A DNA stretch of 16,491 bases from Candidatus Cloacimonas sp. SDB (GTDB lineage: Bacteria > Cloacimonadota > Cloacimonadia > Cloacimonadales > TCS61). The position numbers were made by a program, and so were the translations under genes. The notes under the pieces were generated by a model, which worked only from the letters and a program-made list of their open reading frames with translations, searched no databases and was not told where the DNA came from. Location of the stretch: assembly GCA_001412425.1 (NCBI GenBank), contig LKUH01000521.1, forward strand, positions 1 to 16,491. Reading direction: 5' to 3'. Positions 1-6,600 of this stretch are shown here, piece by piece. Numbering within the stretch: the stretch's first letter is position 1; every line of letters starts with the position of its first letter.

Positions 1-35
1 TTACGGGTAAGCAAGTAAAATAAGGCAATAATAAA

Positions 36-150
36 CCCCTTTAGGGGAAGCCAGAGAATGTATGCAGCTGAAGAAAATATCAGTAGGCGTTAGCCTTTGC
101 CTGTAACAACCCTTATAGGGTTAGAGCAAACCACCCGCTGAGCGGGTGGT
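36..150. repeat. Cluster of four hairpins, probable right end of an IS200/IS605-like element
   Basis: The first 150 bases have stops in all frames and no gene, but carry four successive inverted repeats: CCCCT/AGGGG at 36-47, AGGC/GCCT at 85-96, AACCCT/AGGGTT at 108-122 and a 10-bp perfect stem ACCACCCGCT/AGCGGGTGGT with a single-base centre at 130-150. Strings of short hairpins ending in a GC-rich palindrome are typical of the 3' side of IS200/IS605 (Y1 HUH) transposons and of REP-like elements mobilised by RAYT transposases. The transposase would lie left of the window, so the assignment is inference. The last palindrome lacks a proper U-tract (followed by gctgatttta), so it is a poor intrinsic terminator. 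Alternatives are a structured RNA or a REP-type repeat. Confidence 0.42.
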
Positions 151-217
151 GCTGATTTTAAAATAAGTTAACCCTCTCATAATTAAACAATTAACCTGCA
201 GCAACGAAAAAAAATAC

Positions 218-243
218 TATAATCAAAAAAAAATATCTTGACA
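218..243 (+). promoter_or_regulatory. Promoter elements upstream of the GntR-ABC operon
   Basis: Two separate consensus-like elements occur here. A perfect TATAAT lies at 218-223 (in context TACTATAAT) but has no convincing -35 box upstream. A perfect TTGACA lies at 238-243, but the region 15-19 bases downstream (259-266, TACCACAT) is a poor -10 box. The TTGACA reading is favoured because the predicted repressor operator at 256-277 sits exactly where RNA polymerase would bind downstream of it. Start-site mapping would be needed to choose. Confidence 0.4.
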
Positions 244-254
244 CCTACATTACC

Positions 255-278
255 AGTGTACCACATGACCCATACACC
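255..278. promoter_or_regulatory. Candidate YtrA-type GntR operator (AGTGTA-N12-TACACC)
   Basis: An inverted repeat GTGTA (256-260) and TACAC (273-277) is separated by 12 bases, about 30 bp before the start of a YtrA-subfamily GntR gene and just after a TTGACA box. The known YtrA operator of Bacillus subtilis, as I recall it, is an AGTGTA...TACACT inverted repeat with a spacer of similar length. The half-sites match that form, so binding here would give classic autorepression of the whole downstream operon. The dyad is short (5 bp per arm) and could be chance. Confidence 0.5.
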
Positions 279-306
279 AGAACGGTTAAATAAATAAGGA
301 GGTGTG

Positions 307-675
307 ATGAAGTTTGATGAAACAAAACCGATCTACTTGCAGATTAAGGAAGAAATAGAGAACGCTATCATCTCCGGGGCATTAAAAGAGGATGAGGTCA
401 TACCCTCAATAAGAGTGTTGGCGCAGCAGTATAAACTTAATCCGCAGACTGTTTCCAATGCTGTAAGTGAATTATTAAATGAAGGGTATTTGTACAAAAA
501 AAGGGGGATTGGAATGTTCGTACAGTCAGGTTCCAAACAGAAATTGAAAAAAAGAAGAAGTGAAGAGTTCAGGCAGAAAGATCTTAAAAAAGTTATTTTA
601 AAGAGCAGATCTTTAGGTATTGAGCGGGATGATCTTATCGAGATAATCGATTCACTATATTTAAAGGAGTATTGA
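307..675 (+). CDS. GntR-family transcriptional repressor, YtrA subfamily
   Basis: This 122-residue protein has a single GntR winged-helix DNA-binding domain (about residues 5-73; opening KPIYLQIKEEIENAI, then IPSIRVLAQQY and LNPQTVSNAVSELLNEGYL for the recognition region) and only a short, basic helical tail (75-122) instead of a large ligand-binding domain. That size and layout is diagnostic of the YtrA subfamily, whose members repress adjacent ABC transporter operons and often respond to cell-wall-active antibiotics or envelope stress. The Shine-Dalgarno AAGGAGGT (296-303) directly abuts a GTG at 304; the ATG at 307 gives better spacing and is chosen. Its stop is separated from the ATPase ATG by 2 bp, so the two are cotranscribed and probably coupled. 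The inducer cannot be told from sequence. Confidence 0.93.
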   Translation: MKFDETKPIYLQIKEEIENAIISGALKEDEVIPSIRVLAQQYKLNPQTVSNAVSELLNEGYLYKKRGIGMFVQSGSKQKLKKRRSEEFRQKDLKKVILKSRSLGIERDDLIEIIDSLYLKEY

Positions 676-677
676 TC

Positions 678-1523
678 ATGAATGTAATCGAAATTAATCA
701 TCTGACCAAATATTACGGCAAATTCAAGGCTCTGGATGATGTAAGTCTGCAGCTTCCGGCAGGAAGAATCATCGGACTGCTGGGAAAGAACGGTGCCGGT
801 AAATCTACCTTGATGAGAAGTATTCTGGGCTATCTCAAATTCAAGGGTCAAATCAGTTTATTAGGAGAAGAGATACACTCGCACCGCGAATCGATCCACA
901 AACATGTCGCCTTCATTCCGGATGTAAACAGTCTGGAAGACAGATTAACCGTAAAACAAACCCTGGAATACGTTAAATCGTTGAATGATTCCTGGAAGGA
1001 AGATAAAGCCAGACAACTGCTTGCCGGTAGCGATCTTCCTCTGAATCAGAAAGTTAAGAATCTTTCCAAGGGAATGAAAACCAAACTTTATCTGTTGATA
1101 ACTTTATCTCTGGATGTTAAAATCCTGCTGCTGGATGAACCGACTCTGGGACTGGATATTATTTTCCGCAAAGAATTTTTTAACACTATTCTGGGCGAGT
1201 TTTTCGATGAAACAAAGACAATTGTGATTTCCACTCATCAAGTAGAAGAAGTAGAGCATATTTTACAGGATATTATATTTATTGATAAAGGAAAAGTTGT
1301 TTTACATGAAGATATCGCAGAATTGAAGGACAGATATAAAGTATTGACTGTGCCAACTTCCAGAAAAGAAGAATTAATTGCTTACGATCCGATTCTGATT
1401 TCTCCGACTCTGGGAAACGTTAGTGCAATTGTTTCCAAAGATGTTTCGTTAGAGGGAGCAATCGAAAGCAGGCCTACTTTATCTGATCTCTTTCTTGGAA
1501 TGGTAGGAGGTTCAAATGCGTAA
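678..1523 (+). CDS. ABC transporter ATP-binding protein (ABC-2 exporter type)
   Basis: This 281-residue cytoplasmic ATPase powers the permease encoded next. Visible motifs: Walker A GKNGAGKST (36-44), signature LSKGM (129-133, the non-canonical LSxGM form common in this subfamily), Walker B ILLLDEP (149-155), D-loop GLD (158-160) and switch His in STHQ (H187). A proline/aspartate pair (FIPD, 79-82) stands where the Q-loop glutamine is usually found, as in many BcrA/YtrB-like ATPases. Residues 220-281 form a C-terminal extension of the type found in exporter ATPases. ATG at 678 has AAAGGAG at 663-669 with good spacing; the upstream TTG at 672 is too close to it. The ORF overlaps the permease start by 8 bp, so translation is coupled. 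The substrate is not deducible; lipid, peptide antibiotic or cell-wall precursor are family-level possibilities. Confidence 0.95.
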   Translation: MNVIEINHLTKYYGKFKALDDVSLQLPAGRIIGLLGKNGAGKSTLMRSILGYLKFKGQISLLGEEIHSHRESIHKHVAFIPDVNSLEDRLTVKQTLEYVKSLNDSWKEDKARQLLAGSDLPLNQKVKNLSKGMKTKLYLLITLSLDVKILLLDEPTLGLDIIFRKEFFNTILGEFFDETKTIVISTHQVEEVEHILQDIIFIDKGKVVLHEDIAELKDRYKVLTVPTSRKEELIAYDPILISPTLGNVSAIVSKDVSLEGAIESRPTLSDLFLGMVGGSNA

Positions 1524-2370
1524 ATTCAAAGCACTATTAAAAAAAGATCTTCAGATTGGTAAAAAGACATTATTAATGCCGATCTGGATCATTCTGGGAT
1601 ATTACATTTTGATCGCAATAGCTCTATTGATCGCTTTTTTAGGATCAGATCTGCAGATCAATCTGGCAGATATAGACTTCAGCGATGCTCCCAGCGTACA
1701 CATAATAAGTTATGTTGCTGGACTGGGAATAATGAGTTTTCCTGTTATTCTTGCTGCAATTTTCACACTTATAATGACCCAAAGCGGTTTAAATGAAGAT
1801 ATCCGCTGGAACTCAGAGCTATTTCACCGCTCACAACCGGTTTCTGTCTGGTTAAGATCCCTTTCCAAGTATGTTTCTGGAATTGCCGGTAACTGGCTGA
1901 CTTATCTGGCTATTGGTTTATTAAATCTGATTATTGTGGTCGTTATCCTGCTGTCGCTTAATCAATTGAGGTTGGATTTTTTGCTGGCAGGATGGCTGCA
2001 GGCTTTGGTAGGAATGATGAAGATAACCTTAATCATTGGAAGTTTCTGTTTCTTATTCTCAGCTCTATTCAAAGATAAAGCCTTCCTGCAGGGATTAGCA
2101 ATCATTGTTGGCATCCATTTCCTGGTATTAATCTTAAATTTCCTGCTGGGATGGAATTTACCCTTACCTCTCAACAATATTATCCATTTACTTAAAACTA
2201 ACACGATTAGAGGATTAGACTCTTTCGTAACTGAAAAAGAGATCAGGCATTTAATCTATCTTAACTGGCAGGACCTGGTTTTATCCTGGAGAAGTTTGAT
2301 CCAGATCCTGGTAAGCGGATTACTTTTTATAATTTCAACTTTTATCTATAAAAGCAAGGAAATAAAATAG
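1516..2370 (+). CDS. ABC-2 type transporter permease
   Basis: The 284-residue integral membrane protein has about six hydrophobic segments (roughly residues 20-42, 65-88, 122-148, 157-185, 189-212, 261-278), a short basic cytoplasmic N-terminus (MRKFKALLKKD) typical of ABC-2 permeases, and a basic C-terminus. After TM2 comes the cytoplasmic stretch LNEDIRWNSELFHRSQPVS, where many ABC-2 permeases contact the ATPase. It starts within the ATPase gene, with its own TAGGAGG at 1504-1510, and shares ATGCGTAA with the ATPase end. Only one permease gene is present, so the transporter is probably a 2+2 homodimer. It belongs to the YtrC/ABC-2 grade of exporters by context; no specific substrate motif is visible. 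Confidence 0.88.
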   Translation: MRKFKALLKKDLQIGKKTLLMPIWIILGYYILIAIALLIAFLGSDLQINLADIDFSDAPSVHIISYVAGLGIMSFPVILAAIFTLIMTQSGLNEDIRWNSELFHRSQPVSVWLRSLSKYVSGIAGNWLTYLAIGLLNLIIVVVILLSLNQLRLDFLLAGWLQALVGMMKITLIIGSFCFLFSALFKDKAFLQGLAIIVGIHFLVLILNFLLGWNLPLPLNNIIHLLKTNTIRGLDSFVTEKEIRHLIYLNWQDLVLSWRSLIQILVSGLLFIISTFIYKSKEIK

Positions 2371-2378
2371 GAGTCAAC

Positions 2379-2477
2379 ATGGAAATAAGTAACATTTTAA
2401 TTGCTGCCAGGAAAATATTCATCACTTTTATTTATATGATAACGAAGGGTTTCAATTATTATCATTTTTATAAATGA
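2379..2477 (+). CDS. Possible small hydrophobic protein (32 aa), or remnant of a lost gene
   Basis: A 32-codon ORF starts 8 bp after the permease stop with a good AGGAG (2369-2373) and 5-base spacing. It encodes MEISNILIAARKIFITFIY followed by MITKGFNYYHFYK: a short amphipathic start, an internal hydrophobic patch and a basic aromatic tail. The SD and the position in the operon argue for translation. The absence of a recognisable family and the roughly 110-bp non-coding tail after it fit equally well with the degenerate 5' end of a former gene, for example a second permease or a secreted protein. Confidence 0.33.
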   Translation: MEISNILIAARKIFITFIYMITKGFNYYHFYK

Positions 2478-2587
2478 TTTGCAGCTCATCAAATTATCTG
2501 AAAAGGTAAGTGATTGAATAGCAGTCAGTTAAAATATATGTGCAATCGGATGTTAATTTGCATAAACGTCAAAAAATAGGAGGAAAA

Positions 2588-4102
2588 ATGTTAAGAGCTT
2601 GCAGGGGAATAATAATCACAGTTCTGTTATTAAGTGTGCTTATTTTAGAAGCAGTTCAGGAAGAATTCATGTTTCCGGGAGAACAAGAGGTCTTTCTGAA
2701 TTTTGAAAATGTGAAATTGAACAATATCAACTTTTATGATGGTAATGAGATCATAGTAAAATACGATAAAAAAGATGATCTGAATATTGAAATAAGTGAA
2801 AAACTCCTTTCTTTATCCAGTAAATATGAGGCCAGGATATCGTTAAAACTTCCCGGCAGTAAATCATATCGATTTTCCAAAGATGGGGCTGACTGTTTTT
2901 TTAATGCTGAAATGCTTGAAATAATTACAGATGATGAAAATGTAAGATTTACCAGAGATAAACTTGAGGTTTTTTCAAGTGATGATACCAAAGTGGAAAT
3001 AGGGGAAAGAGGTATTCTGGTTGTAGATGACGATCAGCGTGTCGAAATCAGTTCCGACGGCATTATTGTTGAAGGAGATGAGAATAAGGAACTTACCGGT
3101 TTCTGGGGTAGGATGTTGGGTGGACTGATAAAAACCATTGTGAAGACATCTGTCTCTCTGGTGGGGAAAAGTCCGGAAAAGATTGCTAAACACATTATTA
3201 ACAATGATGAGGGCAAAAATGAGTTCAGCAATTCATTCGGGTTTAATCTTAATAATAAAGATACTAAATCAGAAATATTGGAACGGGAATTTTACCCCGC
3301 TGCCAAAAGCAGACTTTCACTTCATAATATTAATGGACCCATTGAGATAAACTCCTGGAACATGGATTATATGCGGGTGAAGATCACAAAAGCAACTCAA
3401 TATGATGAAGCAGAATTACAGCAGGTGGAGATTGTTATCGAAGAGGGTGAGGAATTTTCGATAGCCACAGAACATCTCTCCAGAAATCCCAGAGTACAGG
3501 TCAATTATACCATAGATCTGCCGGAAGAAATAGAACTGGATAATATCGTTACTACCAATGGTCCAATCACTATTAATAATACTTCAGGAAACTGCGAATT
3601 ATTAACCTTAAATGGCTCGCTTAATATTAAAAATCATCAGGGTGATATCCTGGGTGAGACAAGTAACAGTGGTATCATAGCTGAAGAAGTACAGGGCAAA
3701 TTAACTGTTATGACCAGCAACAGCAGCATCATTATCGATAGAGTTTCTGATGAAGTATCAGCAAAGACCAGCAATGGAAGCATAAAGATCACTCAGTGCC
3801 CTGTTCTTTCTGAAGTCCTTACATTAAATGGCAGGATAGAATTGGAAATAATTGAATTACATAATGATCTTGATATAATTACCAATAACAGCAAGATCAG
3901 ATTACAGCTCTCTTCCCGGTTGGATGCAGACTTAAGAGTCAGCACTACCAATGGTAAGATCAGTACCGATCTACCCGGATTAACTGCTGATAAGATCAGC
4001 GCTGATCATCTTTCAGGTCAACTGGGATCGGGGGGATATTTACTTAGAATCCAGACATCCAACAGCAATATCTATCTTGAATCTCTTGATGAATTACTAT
4101 AA
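2588..4102 (+). CDS. Secreted DUF4097-family beta-solenoid protein
   Basis: The predicted 504-residue exported protein has an N-terminal signal peptide (residues 1 to about 24, MLRACRGIIITVLLLSVLIL core; no clear lipobox). The C-terminal half (about 240-504) matches the DUF4097 'putative adhesin' pattern: short beta-strand rungs each marked by a [TSL]NG/SNS turn. Asn residues of these turns fall at 324, 342, 360, 378, 396 and 414, an exact 18-residue period, with later less regular copies near 434, 455 and 492. The closing GSGGYLLRIQTSNSNIYL is a typical family ending. Residues 35-165 are also strand-rich and acidic; 165-235 looks like a linker. The start is ATG 2588 with AGGAGG at 2578-2583; an in-frame GTG at 2540 lacks an SD and would bury the signal peptide. 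DUF4097 genes often accompany GntR/ABC or PspC/anti-sigma envelope-stress genes, which agrees with this context. Confidence 0.82.
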   Translation: MLRACRGIIITVLLLSVLILEAVQEEFMFPGEQEVFLNFENVKLNNINFYDGNEIIVKYDKKDDLNIEISEKLLSLSSKYEARISLKLPGSKSYRFSKDGADCFFNAEMLEIITDDENVRFTRDKLEVFSSDDTKVEIGERGILVVDDDQRVEISSDGIIVEGDENKELTGFWGRMLGGLIKTIVKTSVSLVGKSPEKIAKHIINNDEGKNEFSNSFGFNLNNKDTKSEILEREFYPAAKSRLSLHNINGPIEINSWNMDYMRVKITKATQYDEAELQQVEIVIEEGEEFSIATEHLSRNPRVQVNYTIDLPEEIELDNIVTTNGPITINNTSGNCELLTLNGSLNIKNHQGDILGETSNSGIIAEEVQGKLTVMTSNSSIIIDRVSDEVSAKTSNGSIKITQCPVLSEVLTLNGRIELEIIELHNDLDIITNNSKIRLQLSSRLDADLRVSTTNGKISTDLPGLTADKISADHLSGQLGSGGYLLRIQTSNSNIYLESLDELL

Positions 4103-4157
4103 CAATCTGATTGGAATATCGTGAAAGAATAAAAAAAATTAACTGGAGGAAATTAAA

Positions 4158-6548
4158 GTGAAAAAAACAATAGCAGCAATAATTTTAATAGTAACAGCAC
4201 ATCTGAATTTCGCGGAGATATATTTTCCCGAGCATTCAGTGGCAGCTCCTCAAGGGCATTTCGCAGCTCGAGTGAACCCGGCGGCACTGGCTTTTGGAAA
4301 TGGGTCCGGAATTACATTGGAAAGTTATTATGATGAGGACTTCCAAACTTACTCCGATGAATTCTCGTTGTTCCTCAATTCCAAGGGAGTATCCTATCTA
4401 TTCGATCATTATCAGGATGATTTTCATAAATTGAATCTATCAGGTAAGATTATGCGGAATTTCTACCATGGTTTAGGTTATCAATGGAGAAACAAACACT
4501 TCAAAAAGGGTGATTTTTCCTATTCTCTTTTAGTTCGACCTGTAGAATATTTTTCTCTGGGTCTATCAGCAGCAGAATTGTTCGATTACGAAAAGTCCGA
4601 ATATGTGCTGGGCGCTGCTTTCCGACCATTGGCATTCAGCAGTGAACTGGGCAGCAGGCTTACTTTTACTGCAGATATACATTATCAGACTGAAGAATGG
4701 GAAAAGCCTGTGATTGGTATTCAAAGTGAATTATTGAACGGTATTTTACTGGGTGGAAATTATCAATTTGAAACTGAAACCTTTGGCGTTAATTTTGGAT
4801 TTAATTTTGCCAGATTGGGAATTGGAAGTAGCGCTACTCTGGATAAAAATAATAAAACTGCGGGCGGGTCCTGGTTCATTCATTTGTCAGATAAGAATTA
4901 CAGATCCATTCTGGACAGTAAAAAACCAAATCGGGTTTATGATCTCAAACTTCAGGGTGAGATAAAAGAAAAAAAGACATCATATCAAATAGGACCTTTT
5001 AATATAATCAATCAGAAAGAAAAGACTTTAAGCGAGATCATTGAGCTGTTGAATGATTTAAAACAGGAAGAAAGAATTCAGGGAATAGTTTTGAAATCAG
5101 CTGATTTCAGCTTGAGTTTTGCGGGAATACAGGAGCTGCAGGAAGCAATCATGGACTTTAAAGCTTCTGGGAAGAAAGTAGTATTTTACTTTGAAAATGT
5201 TGGGAATCTGGAATATATTTTTGCTGCTTCTGTTGCTGATGAGATTTATCTTCATCCTTCCGGCTGGCTGGAATTGAAAGGTGTTGCTGTCTCAGTTCCC
5301 TATGTAAGTGAATTACTGGATACTCTGGGTATAGAAGTGCAGAACTTCAGAAGTCATAAATTCAAGACAGCAGGCAATATGTTTTCTGAATCTGAAATGA
5401 CGGAATCGGAAAAAGAATCTTATGAATATCTGTTAGAAGATATCTACAATGAAGCTGTACAAATGATTGCACAGGGAAGAGGTGAAAAACTTCGTAGCAG
5501 CGCGGCAGAAGTGATTGATAATGGCCCGTATTTCATTGCTGAACAAGCTCTTGAGCAGGGTTTGATTGACGGGATAATTTTTGAAGATGAATTGCAGGAA
5601 CGATTAGAAGAACTGGTGGACGATGCCGAAGTGGTAAAAAGCATTTGTCAGGATAAGATCAGGTATGACTGGAGTGATGAGAAAAAAGAGAAAATTGCTT
5701 TAATTTACTGTATCGGAAATATTCATCAGGGAAAGGGTAAATCCGGAAAGACCATAGGCTCGGCAACTACAGCCAGCGCAATTAAAAGAGCCAGAGAGGA
5801 TAAATCTGTAAAAGGTATAATACTGCGGGTTGACAGCGGTGGCGGTTCAGCCCTTGCTTCCGACATCATCAGCAGGGAAGTTGAACTCTGTAATAGCGGT
5901 GACAACAAAAAACCGGTGATTATTTCAATGGCAGGCACAGCCGCCTCAGGCGGATATTTTATCTCCACGATGAGTGACAGAATAATAGCTCAACCGACTA
6001 CAATCACGGGATCTATTGGAGTAGTTGGAATATTTTTCAACCTGGAAGAGCTGTACCAGAAAATCCACGTAAACTGGTCAACCGTCAAAAAAGGCAGATT
6101 TGCAGATATTGGGAGCACATCCAGAAAAATGAGCAGTGCAGAGAAAACCAAGTTTGCTCAAGCGATAGCCCATACTTATGATCAATTCATTTCTTACGTT
6201 GCCAGAGGAAGAGATATGGATAAAGAAGCCGTGCACGAAATAGCTCAGGGTAGAATCTGGACTGGGAATCAGGCATTGGAAAGAGGTCTGATAGATAAGC
6301 TGGGAGGCATGAAATTAGCAGTGGAAGAGATGGCTGAACTGGCTGAGCTGGAACATGAAATCGAGCTGGTGGAATATACTGGTTCCCGATCGAATGATCT
6401 CTCCATTGGATTTGATCTTTCCTGTAAAATTATTGAGGATCAGATTCCAACAGAGCTGAAAAGCTTATATAATTCTTACAATAACTGGAAAATCTACGGT
6501 AACGAAAAAATTCTCAAAGTTATGCCTTATAACTTTGAGATTCAATAG
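4158..6548 (+). CDS. sppA: SppA-type S49 signal peptide peptidase with N-terminal outer-membrane barrel-like domain
   Basis: This 796-residue protein combines a signal peptide (1 to about 19), a strand-rich domain of about 250 residues resembling PorV/UPF0164 barrels (NPAALAF at 40-46, alternating hydrophobic strands to about 243), and two tandem S49 domains (about 290-475 and 512-720) as in 67-kDa SppA. Predicted catalytic residues follow the E. coli arrangement: Lys403 in HKFKTAGN (counterpart of Lys209) and Ser597 in AASGGY (counterpart of Ser409), with VDSGGGS (558-564) as the substrate-binding/oxyanion segment. SppA cleaves leftover signal peptides and membrane peptides. E. coli SppA has about 618 residues and an inner-membrane anchor; here the anchor is replaced by the barrel-like part, which suggests outer-membrane attachment with the protease in the periplasm (inference). 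GTG start, GGAGGA at 4145-4150. It lies 55 bp after the DUF4097 gene, probably in the same operon. Confidence 0.88.
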   Translation: MKKTIAAIILIVTAHLNFAEIYFPEHSVAAPQGHFAARVNPAALAFGNGSGITLESYYDEDFQTYSDEFSLFLNSKGVSYLFDHYQDDFHKLNLSGKIMRNFYHGLGYQWRNKHFKKGDFSYSLLVRPVEYFSLGLSAAELFDYEKSEYVLGAAFRPLAFSSELGSRLTFTADIHYQTEEWEKPVIGIQSELLNGILLGGNYQFETETFGVNFGFNFARLGIGSSATLDKNNKTAGGSWFIHLSDKNYRSILDSKKPNRVYDLKLQGEIKEKKTSYQIGPFNIINQKEKTLSEIIELLNDLKQEERIQGIVLKSADFSLSFAGIQELQEAIMDFKASGKKVVFYFENVGNLEYIFAASVADEIYLHPSGWLELKGVAVSVPYVSELLDTLGIEVQNFRSHKFKTAGNMFSESEMTESEKESYEYLLEDIYNEAVQMIAQGRGEKLRSSAAEVIDNGPYFIAEQALEQGLIDGIIFEDELQERLEELVDDAEVVKSICQDKIRYDWSDEKKEKIALIYCIGNIHQGKGKSGKTIGSATTASAIKRAREDKSVKGIILRVDSGGGSALASDIISREVELCNSGDNKKPVIISMAGTAASGGYFISTMSDRIIAQPTTITGSIGVVGIFFNLEELYQKIHVNWSTVKKGRFADIGSTSRKMSSAEKTKFAQAIAHTYDQFISYVARGRDMDKEAVHEIAQGRIWTGNQALERGLIDKLGGMKLAVEEMAELAELEHEIELVEYTGSRSNDLSIGFDLSCKIIEDQIPTELKSLYNSYNNWKIYGNEKILKVMPYNFEIQ

Positions 6549-6600
6549 GCTCAACCTCCTATTGTCAATTGAGACGCCTGCCCCGGGCGTCTCTTTTTTA
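6543..6600 (+). terminator. Rho-independent terminator after the sppA-like gene, preceded by a small hairpin
   Basis: An 8-bp stem GAGACGCC/GGCGTCTC (6571-6578 with 6586-6593) and a 7-base loop is followed directly by TTTTTT (6594-6599): a strong intrinsic terminator for the plus-strand operon. A smaller stem CAATAGG/CCTATTG (6543-6549 with 6558-6564) overlaps the sppA stop codon just before it. The minus-strand side has no T-run, so it works mainly in one direction; the convergent peptidase gene uses TTA inside the T-tract as its stop codon. Confidence 0.9.

Noticed and set aside
130..150. GC-rich palindrome as a simple intrinsic terminator
   Set aside because: The stem is strong but there is no T-tract directly after it (GCTGATTTTA), and it belongs to a series of hairpins.
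333..851. 172-aa minus-strand ORF
   Set aside because: It lies opposite the GntR and ATPase genes, has no SD and shows no recognisable protein features; it is a shadow of well-supported genes.
2540..2587. Upstream GTG start for the DUF4097 protein
   Set aside because: No SD before it, and it would put 16 polar residues ahead of a good signal peptide; ATG 2588 has AGGAGG at ideal distance.
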